Positions 16,006-25,684 of a stretch of DNA of 45,302 nucleotides are shown here, piece by piece (the stretch's first letter is position 1; each line of letters begins with the position of its first letter). A program made the position numbers and the translations under genes. The stretch covers positions 1-45,302 of the forward strand of contig CALCCD010000113.1 of NCBI GenBank assembly GCA_937899645.1. The letters are read 5' to 3'. The notes under the pieces were generated by a model that did not search any database, had not been told where the DNA came from, and was given only the letters and a program-made list of their open reading frames with translations. Origin of the DNA: an uncultured cyanobacterium (lineage in GTDB: Bacteria > Cyanobacteriota > Cyanobacteriia > Cyanobacteriales > Geitlerinemataceae).

Positions 16006-18417
16006 TCAAACAAGGGACGTAAAGTCGCGATCGCTCAAGGCCGCAGTGACAGAACTCAGCGTGGCTAGGACGGTCGCGCCGTCGCGGACGATCGTCTGTC
16101 CGTCAACCGCCTCGAACGAAAGCGCCGAAAACACCAGCGGCGCAACGAGTGCGATCGTGTCTTCTCCCGGTGCGAAATCCAGCACCGTTTCACTGCCGCG
16201 ATCGCGCGCCAGCACGAACGTATCTGCGCCCGCACCGCCGCTCAGCGTATCGTCACCCAAGTCGCCAGATAGCCAGTCGTTGCCGTCGCCGCCATCGAGG
16301 CGATCGTCGCTTTTGCCGCCGTACACGCGATCGTCGCCCGTATCACCCGTCAGCGTATCGCGATCGCGCCCGCCGAACACCCAGTCGTTGCCCGCGTCTC
16401 CAGCGACGCGATCGCTCCCGAGGTCACCCGCCAGCGTATCGCGACCCGCGCCGCCCATCAGCGTGTCGTCTTGTTTGCCGCCGAACGCTAGATCGTTGCC
16501 GTCGCCAGTGTCGATGCAGTCGTGGCCTTGGTTGCCTGCGACGATATCGTTTCCGCTGCCGGTGGCGGCGGTGTCGTCGCCGGACAGCAGGATGAGGAGA
16601 TCGTCGAGATCGCCACCTCGCACCGCATCGCCAGCAAAGGTCGGCTGGCCGTCGGTTAGCTCGGCGAGTTGGGGACAGTCAATCGCCGGGATATCGGCGT
16701 CGCTTGTCGATGGGGCAGGCGCAGCACTCCCCTGCACGACGGCAGGTGCAAGCGCAGCGGCAAGCAGTGCGGAAAAGTCCACTGGCGAGCCCCCGGAGCC
16801 GGATGCCGGAGCCGCCTCCGTCGTCGATTCGGGGCCGGAGGTTTCGGAGGGGGATGGATCGCTCGAACCGGGCTCTGGTGTCGAAGTGGTTGGCGGTGTT
16901 ACGGGCGGTGTTGTTACGGGCGGTGGATCGATGCGGTGCGAGCCCAACCCGTCGAACGTATCGATCGCAAAACCGATCCACTCGGTGGCAGGGTCGAAGG
17001 CATCGGTGGCATTGGCGTCGCCCTTGCTGACCGAGGGCTTGCGATGCAGGGTGCGATCGAGCGTTGCAGTCAGTCCCGCGCCCCAGGTCGTGCCCGGATC
17101 GAAGCCAACCTGCCCGATCGAATCGATAATCACCCCGTCTTTTTTCAAAACGAGTGCATCGTCGCCGTTGAAATTCGCCAGGAATCCATTGGTGGCGTCG
17201 GCCTCTGCGAGAATGGCGGCACTGGCGCTGGGGTCGGCGATAACGAATGCATTCACGCTGGCGAGCGTACCGGTCAAATCCAGAAACTGCGTCGGCGTAC
17301 TCGCGCCGTTGTTGTAAATCTCGACGCGATAGCGGCTTAGGTCGATCGCGCCGCTGGTGGGGTTAAACAGCTCGAGTGCCTTGTTGTTGCTGCTGCCCTC
17401 GATATATTTCGAGAAGAACAGGTCGCTAGTGTCGTCGGTGGCGGAGTCGTCCTCGGCGATCGTGGCGCTGACGGACTCGATCGCGAGGCTCGTTGGGTAA
17501 TTCGCGTCCGTGCTGGCGGTTATGGCGTGGGCGATCGTCGCGGTGCGATCGCCAGTCGGCGTGGTGTCGTTGACCGCGCGAACGGTGACGGTCTGGGCGG
17601 CGGTGTCCGTAAAGTCGAGATCGAGCGCGGTGGCAAAGGTCGTGCCGTCGCTGGAGATTTCGGTGTTTGCATCGGCACCGACCCGCAGCGTCACGGTTGC
17701 GCTGGGCGCGGTGTTGAGCGCGATCGTGTAGCTGTCGGTTACGCCTGACTCATCGAGCTTCGTATCGCCGCCAGACTGGACGATCGTGACGCCCGGTGTG
17801 GGGACGACCGCGACGACCCGCAGGTTATCGAGGCCGAACTCGTCGCGCGAGCCGCCACCGCCCGCATCGTCGCTGGCAAAGCGCAGCGTCAGCGATGCGC
17901 CGTCCGCGAGGGTGAAACCGTCGATCGTCGTTGCGCGCGCGGTGCTGGTGTAGGCGGGCACAACATCGGCGGCTTCCAGCGTTGTGAAATTTAGAGCGGC
18001 GACATCGGTGAAGCCACCCGCGCCGATCGCGTAGCTAAAGTTCAGCGTGCTGGCACGGCCTTGGTCGTTCAGGCTAATGATGTCGTAGGCGAGACTCACC
18101 TCATTGACCGTCACGCCGGTCGCGTTGGTGAGCTGGACTTCAAATGCGCCCGGCGCAAAGTCTGCCCCCGTGGGCTGTACGCCGATCGCGTAGTTGCCGC
18201 CGCCGCGATCGAAGGCGTAAATCCCGCCTGTTGCCTCACCGCCAGTTGTCTCCCCACGCGCAAAATCGCCTGCTGTCTCAGTGCCGCCGAAGGCCAAGTT
18301 GCCGTCCGATAAGCCCGTTACGCGGAAAATATCGGAGTCAAGCTGTCCGAGACCAGGCGTCGGTGCAAACCCCGCCCCGCGAAAAGCGTTGAAATTTTCG
18401 TCAATTAGAGTCGTCAT
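16006..18417 (-). CDS. RTX calcium-binding repeat protein with lamin-tail domain
   Basis: An 803-residue acidic, cysteine-poor protein, probably exported. Residues 1-210 form a beta-rich N-terminal domain ([26 protein letters not shown]). About 212-325 is a Calx-beta-like segment. About 331-490 is a lamin-tail domain ([36 protein letters not shown]). A Pro/Ser/Thr linker covers about 495-560. About 600-735 holds RTX nonapeptide repeats of the GG.G.D.. type ([17 protein letters not shown]). The C-terminal [13 protein letters not shown] fits a type I secretion tail. No N-terminal signal peptide is seen, which also fits type I export. ATG 18417 is preferred over 18474. Downstream of two other exported-protein genes on the same strand. 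Function unknown; adhesion or surface-layer roles are common in such proteins. Confidence 0.85.
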   Translation of the reverse strand: MTTLIDENFNAFRGAGFAPTPGLGQLDSDIFRVTGLSDGNLAFGGTETAGDFARGETTGGEATGGIYAFDRGGGNYAIGVQPTGADFAPGAFEVQLTNATGVTVNEVSLAYDIISLNDQGRASTLNFSYAIGAGGFTDVAALNFTTLEAADVVPAYTSTARATTIDGFTLADGASLTLRFASDDAGGGGSRDEFGLDNLRVVAVVPTPGVTIVQSGGDTKLDESGVTDSYTIALNTAPSATVTLRVGADANTEISSDGTTFATALDLDFTDTAAQTVTVRAVNDTTPTGDRTATIAHAITASTDANYPTSLAIESVSATIAEDDSATDDTSDLFFSKYIEGSSNNKALELFNPTSGAIDLSRYRVEIYNNGASTPTQFLDLTGTLASVNAFVIADPSASAAILAEADATNGFLANFNGDDALVLKKDGVIIDSIGQVGFDPGTTWGAGLTATLDRTLHRKPSVSKGDANATDAFDPATEWIGFAIDTFDGLGSHRIDPPPVTTPPVTPPTTSTPEPGSSDPSPSETSGPESTTEAAPASGSGGSPVDFSALLAAALAPAVVQGSAAPAPSTSDADIPAIDCPQLAELTDGQPTFAGDAVRGGDLDDLLILLSGDDTAATGSGNDIVAGNQGHDCIDTGDGNDLAFGGKQDDTLMGGAGRDTLAGDLGSDRVAGDAGNDWVFGGRDRDTLTGDTGDDRVYGGKSDDRLDGGDGNDWLSGDLGDDTLSGGAGADTFVLARDRGSETVLDFAPGEDTIALVAPLVFSALSFEAVDGQTIVRDGATVLATLSSVTAALSDRDFTSLV

Positions 18418-18491
18418 GGGGCTGAGATCGTCCCCAGCGGGACATCCTAAACGGTACGGCGTCGTGGAAAACACGCATATGATGACCGACT

Positions 18492-18517
18492 CTAACGATT
18501 GGGAGCAATATCGTTAG
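18492..18517 (-). terminator. Possible hairpin after the metalloprotease gene
   Basis: CTAACGAT (18492-18499) pairs with ATCGTTAG (18510-18517), an 8-bp stem with a 10-base loop, 35 bp after the matrixin-like stop codon. There is no T-run on the minus strand, so it could be a weak terminator or an operator for the RTX gene. Confidence 0.3.
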
Positions 18518-18551
18518 GAAAGCTACCGATCGACCGCGAAGGCTCATATAC

Positions 18552-19430
18552 CTACGGAGATGTAGGCTCAGGCTCCAGATTTTGACGTTCGACCCACCAG
18601 CCGAGCCGCGTCGGTTGGGCGTGGACTTGTAGCAAAGTATTGAGGTCGCGCGCCGAAACCTCACCGGGCTGCGCCACCTGCGCGGGGTACATCACATCCC
18701 CCGGATCGTCGCTGTGCCCCCAAATTCCCAGCGCGTGGCCGAACTCGTGACGAATCGCCGATCGCACGAATTGGCCGTGCTGTCGGGGGCTGACGCGGAT
18801 CGTGAAGCGGTGGCCGAACCGCTCGCGGTTCGCTTCTAAATCGCGCTCGACGAAGAGGCTGTAGGACGCGCGAGCGGAAGCGGCGCGAAAGTCACCATCT
18901 TCCGTCCGGCGTGCGGGCACGATCGTCCGTACGATCGCAATATCGACCGTCAGATCTTCCGGCGCGCGCGTGTCGCTGCTTTCAAATTCAGCTAAGTCGT
19001 CCGGGGCGATCGCCTCGGCTTCGGGGACGATTTCGATCGGCACGTAATTTCCCCAGTCCGCCAGCGCGGCGCGTACGTCCGCCTGCCAGTCTGGCGCTGC
19101 GGTGGGATCGATCGACACGCGCACCGGCCACCGCGACCAAACCAGCGCCCCGAAGGAAAACTCGTACAGCGTCTCGAAGTAGTCGCCCGCCGCCAGCTCT
19201 TCTGCTAGGGCGCTATGCCCCCACGACTCGAGCGAGGTCGGCGGCGGGTGCGGCGCGAAGGGCAGACGCTCCAGCGGGTTGGTGGTGTCGGCAGTGTCGG
19301 CGGTGTCGGCGGTTTCAGCCTCCTGGGCGATCGCCACCTTCTGCGGCATGGCGAGATCGATCTCCGCCGCGATCGCGGCCAGCGCCACCAGCCCGATCGC
19401 CCAGCCCCACAATCGCCGACTCACGCCCAT
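18552..19430 (-). CDS. Matrixin-like zinc metalloprotease (peptidase M10-type), exported
   Basis: A 292-residue protein. An N-terminal hydrophobic signal segment (about 8-25, LWGWAIGLVALAAIAAEI) leads to an acidic linker. The zinc site HEFGHALGIWGH (His228, Glu229, His232, His238) is the metzincin HExxHxxGxxH signature, followed by a plausible Met-turn (GDVMYPAQ). Before it, the segment VRVSIDPTAAPDWQADVRAA fits the strand region of matrixins. The mature enzyme should act in the periplasm or outside. It starts 3 bp after the stop of the SPOR-like gene, so the two are almost certainly cotranscribed. No propeptide cysteine switch (PRCGxPD) is visible. Confidence 0.86.
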   Translation of the reverse strand: MGVSRRLWGWAIGLVALAAIAAEIDLAMPQKVAIAQEAETADTADTADTTNPLERLPFAPHPPPTSLESWGHSALAEELAAGDYFETLYEFSFGALVWSRWPVRVSIDPTAAPDWQADVRAALADWGNYVPIEIVPEAEAIAPDDLAEFESSDTRAPEDLTVDIAIVRTIVPARRTEDGDFRAASARASYSLFVERDLEANRERFGHRFTIRVSPRQHGQFVRSAIRHEFGHALGIWGHSDDPGDVMYPAQVAQPGEVSARDLNTLLQVHAQPTRLGWWVERQNLEPEPTSP

Positions 19431-19433
19431 CGT

Positions 19434-20117
19434 CTAAAACAGCTCCTCAAAGATCGAACCGCCACGCTCGTAGTAGACGCGCGCGTTGTCGAACTCGCGG
19501 CCCTGTAGATCCTCCGCGACCGCTTCCGCCGCACCGCGCCGCCCGAACGGCCCGATCGCCAGGTGGGCCCCGAAGGGCGCGCTGCGAAGCGCCACCGACG
19601 TTCCGAACAATTCCTGCAAGCTAACTGCCAGCGTCTCCAGCTCCAGCGCATCATCGCTGGGAACGACCACGTAGTAAGCACTTTCGGCCAGTGACGCTTC
19701 CGCGCGCGGTCTCGTCGTCCGCTGCGGCGCGGCAACTCGTACCAGCGTAACTTCCGCATCGAAACCGCGATCGCGCAGCAAAGCTTGTCGATCGGCAGCG
19801 TCTGCCTCCAGCTCAAACAAGCCCGCCTGAATCACGCGCTCGTCATCTAAATCGCCAAACGTCGCCAACGGGTAAAAGCTCTGCACCTCGCGCAAGCGCC
19901 GCTCTCTCGACGAGTCAACAAACACCAAATAGCGCTCCTCGCCAACGGCCCACTCGCGGTCTTCGTAGTCCTGAAACGACGCACCGACGGACGGTAGTCG
20001 CGTTTGGGAAGAGATCTGGGCGGCGGCGGGCATGGCGGCCAGCGCTGCGGCCAGCGGCACCGCGATCGCCAAGTGTCGCAGCGGGAGCGGAGCGCGGCGG
20101 AACAGCGAAAAATCCAT
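19434..20117 (-). CDS. Exported SPOR-like domain protein
   Basis: A 227-residue protein. The signal peptide is around residues 12-30 (LRHLAIAVPLAAALAAMPAAA, cut to the visible hydrophobic stretch, ending AQ). The body contains two related alpha/beta segments: VFVDSSRERRLREVQSF with VIQAGLFELEADAADRQALL, and APFGAHLAIGPFGRRGAAEA with DNARVYYERGG. These resemble SPOR-type peptidoglycan-binding folds with variable cyanobacterial spacing. ATG 20117 (MDFSLFRRAPL) is chosen over an upstream in-frame start at 20168 because it places the signal peptide correctly. It lies 3 bp upstream of the metalloprotease gene in one operon. SPOR assignment is moderate; the protein may be a related but unnamed family. 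Confidence 0.65.
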   Translation of the reverse strand: MDFSLFRRAPLPLRHLAIAVPLAAALAAMPAAAQISSQTRLPSVGASFQDYEDREWAVGEERYLVFVDSSRERRLREVQSFYPLATFGDLDDERVIQAGLFELEADAADRQALLRDRGFDAEVTLVRVAAPQRTTRPRAEASLAESAYYVVVPSDDALELETLAVSLQELFGTSVALRSAPFGAHLAIGPFGRRGAAEAVAEDLQGREFDNARVYYERGGSIFEELF

Positions 20118-20433
20118 AATCTTCACTTGGCGAATTGGTCTCGCAGTCAAATCTAGCAAGCGTAACAAAGCCTCGTGAGAGAACTATCGCGACCGCACCG
20201 ACAATTTTACGCGCTGCCCGGTTCGAGTGTTGCGGGACTTTGCGCGCGCCGCCCCCGACGCCCCCAGCGTCCCCTGGAATTGCTAGACTCGGGTGGATTG
20301 GAGTACGAATATCGCAAAGGCACTGAACTCGTACGTACGGTCTATTTCCGTCAGTTCTCGCGATCGCCACCGCTCCGCCGCTTAGCGAATCTCAACAATC
20401 CCGATCGCGCGACCGTCCCTTCCCCCCGTCGCC
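20118..20433. other. Divergent intergenic region with no recognised gene
   Basis: These 316 bp separate the SPOR-like gene (-) from the HerA-like gene (+) and must hold both promoters. I see a small palindrome CGTACGTACG near 20334 and one HIP1 octamer near 20363, but no convincing reading frame, RNA or terminator. Confidence 0.5.
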
Positions 20434-22191
20434 ATGCTTTCCGCCCGCCCCCTCGGCTCCGTCATCCAAGGCGCACTCAGTCGCGGCCTCGAAGTTCGCC
20501 TCCATCCCGATATCTCCGTCGAGGACATGCGCGTCGGCAAATTCCTCGTCGTCCAGGGCAACCAAGTCCGCTTCTTTTGCCTGCTGACGGATGTGACCCT
20601 CGGGACGGCCAGCCCGCGCATCTTCGCCAACCCGCCGCTACCGGGCGACACCTTTTTGCAGGAAGTCCTGGCCGGGAGCGGCACGTTCGGCACGATCGAA
20701 CTCAGCCCGATGCTGATGCTCTCGGCGGATGCCAACACGGCGCTCGCCCAGCAGCTCGCCGAAGGCAACGGCAGTAGCGGCAGTAACGGCGCGAAGAACG
20801 GCAAAGCCAACAATGGCAGCGGTCTCGCCAGCTTCGAGGCCAACACCAGCACCGAACTCCAGCTCCTCCCCGTCAAAACTATCCCCAGCCACTTTTCGCA
20901 GGTCTACGACGCCAGCGAATCCGACTTTCGCGCCGTGTTCGGCTGGGAGGACGACCCGACCCGCAAGAATTTCGCGATCGGTAAGCCCCTCGATATGGAC
21001 GTGCCGGTGTGTTTGGATCTCGATCGGTTCGTCGAGCGCAGCAACGGCGTCTTCGGCAAATCCGGCACGGGCAAATCGTTCCTGACGCGCCTGCTGCTCT
21101 CCGGCGTCATCCGCAAACAGGCCGCCGTCAACCTGATTTTCGACATGCACTCGGAGTACGGCTGGGAAGCCCAGTGTGAAGGCAAGGGCATCAGCACCGT
21201 CAAAGGCTTGCGCCAGCTTTTCCCCGGCCAGGTGGAGATCTACACCCTCGACCCGGAATCAACCAAACGGCGCGGCATTCGCGACGCCCAGGAGCTATAT
21301 CTCAGCTACGAGCAAATCGATGTGGAAGACCTCAGTCTCGTGCAGCGCGAGCTGAACCTCTCCGAAGCGAGCATCGAAAACGCCATCATTCTCCGCAACG
21401 AGTTCGGCGCGGCCTGGATTCGCCAGCTACTGACGATGTCCAACGATGAGATTCAGCTTTTTTGCGAAGAGCGGCGCGGCAACAAATCGTCGATCATGGC
21501 GCTCCAGCGCAAGCTATTCCGCCTCGACGAGCTGAAATATATCCGCAACAGTTGCCCGTTCAACTACGTCAAAAAAATCATCGAGTCGCTGGCGGCGGGC
21601 AAGCACGTGGTCATCGAGTTCGGCTCCCAGTCGGACATGCTCTCGTACATGCTGGCAACGAACGTGATCACGCGCCGCATCCACGGCCACTACGTCAAAG
21701 AGGCGGACAAGTTCCTCCAGAGCAAGAACCTCGCGGACAAGCCGCGCCAGCTCGTCATCACGATCGAAGAGGCGCACCGTTTCCTCGATCCGATCTCGGT
21801 TCGCAGCACGATTTTCGGCACGATCGCCCGCGAGATGCGGAAGTATTTTGTGACGCTGCTGGTGGTGGATCAGCGCCCGTCGGGTATCGACAACGAGGTG
21901 ATGTCGCAGATCGGTACGCGGATTACGGCGCTGCTGAATGACGACAAGGATATCGAGGCGATCTTTACGGGTGTTTCGGGCGGGCAGAGTTTGCGATCGG
22001 TGTTGTCGAAGCTGGACTCGAAGCAGCAGGCGTTGGTGTTGGGGCACGCGGTGCCGATGCCTGTGGTGGTGAAGACGCGGCCTTATGACGCGAAGTTTTA
22101 TGAGGAGATTGGCGACGTGGATGTGGCAGCGTTGCCGACGGAAGAGTTGTTAGATGCGGCAGCGGCAGCAAAGGCAGATCTCGGCTTTTAG
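20434..22191 (+). CDS. HerA-like / DUF87 P-loop ATPase
   Basis: A 585-residue ATPase of the HerA/FtsK superfamily. An N-terminal beta-barrel-like HAS domain (about 1-105) leads to a low-complexity Gly/Ser/Asn linker (about 110-130). Walker A is GKSGTGKS at 208-215; after it LIFDMHSEYGW matches the DUF87 pattern. Walker B is LVITIEEAHRFLD (Glu445-Glu446). A late arginine-containing segment MRKYFVTLLVVDQRPSGID fits sensor and arginine-finger regions. HerA proteins are hexameric DNA translocases, partnered with the nuclease NurA in archaea; no nuclease gene is adjacent. Stand-alone HerA-like ATPases are common in cyanobacteria with unclear role. ATG 20434 begins a good N-terminus (MLSARPLGSVIQGALSRGLE). 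Confidence 0.85.
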   Translation: MLSARPLGSVIQGALSRGLEVRLHPDISVEDMRVGKFLVVQGNQVRFFCLLTDVTLGTASPRIFANPPLPGDTFLQEVLAGSGTFGTIELSPMLMLSADANTALAQQLAEGNGSSGSNGAKNGKANNGSGLASFEANTSTELQLLPVKTIPSHFSQVYDASESDFRAVFGWEDDPTRKNFAIGKPLDMDVPVCLDLDRFVERSNGVFGKSGTGKSFLTRLLLSGVIRKQAAVNLIFDMHSEYGWEAQCEGKGISTVKGLRQLFPGQVEIYTLDPESTKRRGIRDAQELYLSYEQIDVEDLSLVQRELNLSEASIENAIILRNEFGAAWIRQLLTMSNDEIQLFCEERRGNKSSIMALQRKLFRLDELKYIRNSCPFNYVKKIIESLAAGKHVVIEFGSQSDMLSYMLATNVITRRIHGHYVKEADKFLQSKNLADKPRQLVITIEEAHRFLDPISVRSTIFGTIAREMRKYFVTLLVVDQRPSGIDNEVMSQIGTRITALLNDDKDIEAIFTGVSGGQSLRSVLSKLDSKQQALVLGHAVPMPVVVKTRPYDAKFYEEIGDVDVAALPTEELLDAAAAAKADLGF

Positions 22192-22525
22192 AGACTGAAG
22201 TTACGACACCATTGGCGTCGAGGATCGAAAGTTACCGTTCCTTAGTGATGCGAAAAAGTCTGTCATTTTAACAACACAAGCACGATACAAACTGAATTAA
22301 CTTGATTTGAATCCGGAGTATGCGCGCAAGAGTGTCAAAACTCCAAGATGGATACAATTATCTCTTTTATCTTTTTGCCTCCCGATACGCTGTCGGAAAT
22401 ACTGAGTAGAGGGATTATGCTGCTACTCCAGTACTACGTTGGTAGCGATCGTTCCATTGCATTTAGGACGATCGGGCCGATAGACGAAGGACACAAAAGC
22501 TATCGGAAACTCTCAGAGCTCTTCT
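22192..22525. other. Intergenic region upstream of the permease-kinase gene
   Basis: These 334 bp lie between two same-strand genes. The first half is AT-rich and contains no stable hairpin with a T-run. Short frames here have no recognisable product and unlike codon use. The promoter of the permease-kinase gene is presumably inside, but I cannot place it. Confidence 0.4.
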
Positions 22526-25051
22526 ATGTCTGCCACGTCCACCGGCTCAAATGGTTTGCAGGAAAGTTCGCTTCCTCGCACCTTACCCCTGATCGAAACA
22601 CTGAGCTTTGGGCTGACTGGCTTACTGCTTTGGATCGGGGTCGTGCCCGGAGCCCATGCCGAGCTGGGAATGCAGGCCATTTGGGTATGGATTCCCGGTG
22701 CGATTTTTGGAATTATCGTTAACTGGCAGGTGCGCTGCCTGGGCGAGCAACTGCCCGATATCGCTGGCGGTACACCGAACTACCTCAGTTATTTACTGCC
22801 TGAAGCGCCTTGGCTGACCCGATATGCTGCCCTGGGCTATTTCCTGAGTTGGGTCGCCGTTTTGCCGGTCAATGCCATTATCTTGACCGACCTGATCGAA
22901 GCGCGACTCTCTCCGCTCGGAATTGATATTCCAACGGTAGGGCTGCGCGTCGGCTTTTTGCTGCTGGCCTTCGTTCTGGCTTTTAGCGGTAGCCGAGCGC
23001 TCAGCACTCTACATCTAATTTTCTTGCTACCAGCGGTCGGCCTGCTGCTGACTTTTTATATTCAGGGAAGTATCTGGTTTGCGACCAGTGTTCCGATTGA
23101 GCAGTGGCCGTCGATTTCACCCGCGCATACCGGTTTTTCTTTGCAGGGCTGGGCAAAGTGGTATCTCAGCGGAACTTACGCCTTTTATGCCTGCGAAACC
23201 GCTGCGGCGTTTGTGGCAGATAGCAAGCACCCTCGCCGCACCCTCACTAGTCTATTGGCCGTTGCGGGATTGATACCAGTAGTCTATGTTCTCGGCTCTT
23301 GGCTGCTGCTCTACTCGCTCGATCGAGCGCCGATCTCAGAAGATATTTTTCTTGTTTTTTCGCAGGCGGCAGGTCCATTTTGGGGTGCGGCAACGCCCGT
23401 CCTGGTGACGTTCCTGGTGGTGTCGAGCTGCTTGCTGTCGCTGGCCACGGCCGTGGCGATCGCCCCTCGGATTTTGTACCAGCTCGCTCGCGATCGACAG
23501 CTCGCGCCACTGTTCGGTCGCGTAACCGAACGGGGAGTCTTCTCACCGGGACTCGTGCTTATCGTGTGTCTGAGTATGGTCGGACTCGCCTGGGGCGACT
23601 TAAACCGCATCGTTGTGCTGACCGGTGTGGGCTGGCTGGCGGCCTTTATCTCGCTACATCTCGGCCTGTGGCTGCGGCGCGGCCAGCCGGGCGTGATGCT
23701 GCCAGGATTAGCCTTGGTGATGGCCGCGATCGAGATTCTCGTTCTCGCGATTGGCGGCTGGAGTTGGGGGCTTGAAAACTTTATCCTCGGCCTCTTGCTG
23801 CCGTGTGGACTACTAGCGGTTAGTCGGCTCGTGCAGAATGTGGCTCCGCTCGCTAGTTCGTGGCAGACGCCCGCCCGCTCGAAAAAATCGCCCGAAAATT
23901 TCGAGGAGTTTGTCGCGATACAAGCCGCTGTACTCGTCGGATTTGTCGGTATTGTCGCAACTGTGAGCTGGTTTGCCAGTGCTGCGGTTGCTCGGGCAGA
24001 TACTGGCCGAGCGGTGAGTTACCTAACGATCTTGATTCTCGTTCTCTCATTTTTGGCCGTCGCGATCGCCTGTTGGACGCTGTTGCCGAAAGTGATGGCG
24101 GTGAACGAAGCGAGACAGGTTGCCGAATCGCGATCGCACGACCTTAAAGCTGCCCTTGAAGAGCTACAGCAGGCGCAGATGAAGCTCATTCAGCAAGAGA
24201 AATTATCGAGCTTGGGGCAGCTCGTTGCAGGTGTCGCCCATGAAATTAACAACCCCGTCAACTTTATCCACGGCAACCTTCACCACGCGCGCGATTATTC
24301 CCAGCAGTTGCTCGAGCTTATCGCTCTCTACCAGCAAAACCACCCACAGCCAGCACCGACAATTGAGGACAAAATTGACGATATCGATTTGGAGTTTCTG
24401 AGTGAAGATTTCACCCAACTCCTAGATTCAATGAGTATTGGAACTCAGAGAATTCGCGAAATCGTTCTCTCCCTACGAAATTTCTCTCGTGCCGATGAGT
24501 CGCTGTTGAAGACCGTCGATATACACGATGGACTGGAAAGTACGTTGCTCATCTTGCAACACCGCCTCAAAGCCAAGCCCGATCGGCCTGTCATTGCAAT
24601 TCAACGCGATTACTGTGATATCCCACCGATCGAGTGCTACCCAGGGCCGCTCAATCAGGTGTTTATCAACATCCTGGCGAACGCGATCGACGCACTCGAA
24701 GAAAAACGGCTCTTGACACTTACTGCAAGCCCGCAGGCCGACGCCGAATCCCAAACTCACACTACCGAACGACCCGGAACCATCAAACTGAGTACGCGCG
24801 CGATTGAAGAACGCTGGATTGAAATTGAGATTGCCGACAACGGCGCGGGGATTCCCGAAGGGGTTCAAGCCCGCATCTTCGAGCCTTTCTTCACTACAAA
24901 AGATGTGGGTAGTGGAACGGGTTTGGGCATGTCGATCAGCCATCAGATTGTGACTGAGCTTCATCAAGGCGAGATCGCGTTCGCCTCATCCGCCGATCGC
25001 GGAACGAAGTTTACGATTCGCATCCCAATATCGCGGGCAAAGTCCCAGTAG
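22526..25051 (+). CDS. APC-family amino-acid permease fused to a histidine kinase
   Basis: An 841-residue fusion. Residues ~20-440 look like an APC-superfamily transporter: TM1-2 region FGLTGLLLWIGVVPGAHAEL, TM6-like ACETAAAFVADSKHPRRTL, and RILYQLARDRQLAPLFG before TM9. Two more hydrophobic segments (about 470-530) lead into a coiled coil (about 540-560, LKAALEELQQAQMKLIQQEK). The kinase follows: H-box VAGVAHEINNPVNF with His572, N-box ILANAID (Asn719), G1 DNGAGIP and G2 GSGTGLGMS. All catalytic motifs are intact. The layout parallels CbrA, where an SLC5 transporter is fused to a kinase, but the transporter family differs here. Likely an inner-membrane sensor that reads, or transports and reads, an amino acid or amine. 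No response regulator gene is adjacent. Confidence 0.88.
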   Translation: MSATSTGSNGLQESSLPRTLPLIETLSFGLTGLLLWIGVVPGAHAELGMQAIWVWIPGAIFGIIVNWQVRCLGEQLPDIAGGTPNYLSYLLPEAPWLTRYAALGYFLSWVAVLPVNAIILTDLIEARLSPLGIDIPTVGLRVGFLLLAFVLAFSGSRALSTLHLIFLLPAVGLLLTFYIQGSIWFATSVPIEQWPSISPAHTGFSLQGWAKWYLSGTYAFYACETAAAFVADSKHPRRTLTSLLAVAGLIPVVYVLGSWLLLYSLDRAPISEDIFLVFSQAAGPFWGAATPVLVTFLVVSSCLLSLATAVAIAPRILYQLARDRQLAPLFGRVTERGVFSPGLVLIVCLSMVGLAWGDLNRIVVLTGVGWLAAFISLHLGLWLRRGQPGVMLPGLALVMAAIEILVLAIGGWSWGLENFILGLLLPCGLLAVSRLVQNVAPLASSWQTPARSKKSPENFEEFVAIQAAVLVGFVGIVATVSWFASAAVARADTGRAVSYLTILILVLSFLAVAIACWTLLPKVMAVNEARQVAESRSHDLKAALEELQQAQMKLIQQEKLSSLGQLVAGVAHEINNPVNFIHGNLHHARDYSQQLLELIALYQQNHPQPAPTIEDKIDDIDLEFLSEDFTQLLDSMSIGTQRIREIVLSLRNFSRADESLLKTVDIHDGLESTLLILQHRLKAKPDRPVIAIQRDYCDIPPIECYPGPLNQVFINILANAIDALEEKRLLTLTASPQADAESQTHTTERPGTIKLSTRAIEERWIEIEIADNGAGIPEGVQARIFEPFFTTKDVGSGTGLGMSISHQIVTELHQGEIAFASSADRGTKFTIRIPISRAKSQ

Positions 25052-25068
25052 TACACAGGTACGACATC

Positions 25069-25126
25069 TGCATCGTTCCCACGCTCCGCGTGGGCAACGC
25101 AATCCCCAGACGCTCCGCGTCGCCAC
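25069..25126 (+). repeat. Left inverted REP end of the RAYT unit
   Basis: This 58-bp end matches the right end (25684-25741) in inverted orientation with a single mismatch. It contains two hairpins: CCCACGC-TCC-GCGTGGG (25078-25094) and GACGC-TCC-GCGTC (25109-25121), 14 bp apart, the typical paired layout of REP ends. Confidence 0.9.
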
Positions 25127-25150
25127 CACCCGCAACAGCAGCAACCGCCG

Positions 25151-25684
25151 ATGAGTCGCAGCCGCTACGTCATCACCGAACCCGATCGCCCGCACTTTCT
25201 GACCTGCACCGTCGTCGAGTGGCTCCCAGTCTTCACCCGTCCCGAAGCCGTCGCGATCGTCCTGAGTAGCTGGGATCATCTACGCCAAACGGATGGCTTC
25301 CGGCTGTACGGCTACGTCATCCTCGAAAACCACCTCCACTTCATCGGCCACGCCCCCCAGCTCGATCGCTGCGTCGCCCGCTTCAAGTCCTTCACAGCTC
25401 GCAGCCTCCTCGACCTGCTACAGCAGCACAACGCCCAAACCCTACTGAAGCGATTTACCTTTGCTAAAAAGGCTCACAAGCGCGATCGCGAGCATCAGAT
25501 TTGGCAAGAAGGCTCACATGCCGAGCTGATTTTGAGTGATGAGATGATGCGCGAAAAGCTGGAATATATTCACAACAATCCCGTGAAGCGGGGCTATGTC
25601 GATCGTCCAGAACACTGGCGTTATTCCAGCGCTCGTAACTATCTGGGGAGTGAGGGGCTGATTGCGATCGATGCTTGGCACTAG
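25151..25684 (+). CDS. REP-associated tyrosine transposase (RAYT)
   Basis: A 177-residue Y1-type HuH transposase of the IS200/RAYT family. The metal-binding HuH motif is His61-Leu-His63 in [12 protein letters not shown]. The conserved helix [15 protein letters not shown] carries Tyr139, the likely DNA-attacking tyrosine. The C-terminal [11 protein letters not shown] is the usual RAYT ending. It starts 25 bp inside the left REP, and its stop codon TAG shares its last base with the first base of the right REP. All family motifs are intact, so it is probably active. RAYTs cut and move single-stranded REP hairpins. Confidence 0.94.
   Translation: MSRSRYVITEPDRPHFLTCTVVEWLPVFTRPEAVAIVLSSWDHLRQTDGFRLYGYVILENHLHFIGHAPQLDRCVARFKSFTARSLLDLLQQHNAQTLLKRFTFAKKAHKRDREHQIWQEGSHAELILSDEMMREKLEYIHNNPVKRGYVDRPEHWRYSSARNYLGSEGLIAIDAWH

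Noticed and set aside
16215-16620. Apparent DNA repeats that could be mistaken for a CRISPR or satellite
   Set aside because: The periodicity is 27 bp and in frame, explained by RTX nonapeptide repeats in the encoded protein.
15965-17317. 450-codon open frame on the plus strand
   Set aside because: Antisense to the RTX repeats; its Ser/Pro/Arg-rich repetitive product mirrors the RTX repeat codons.
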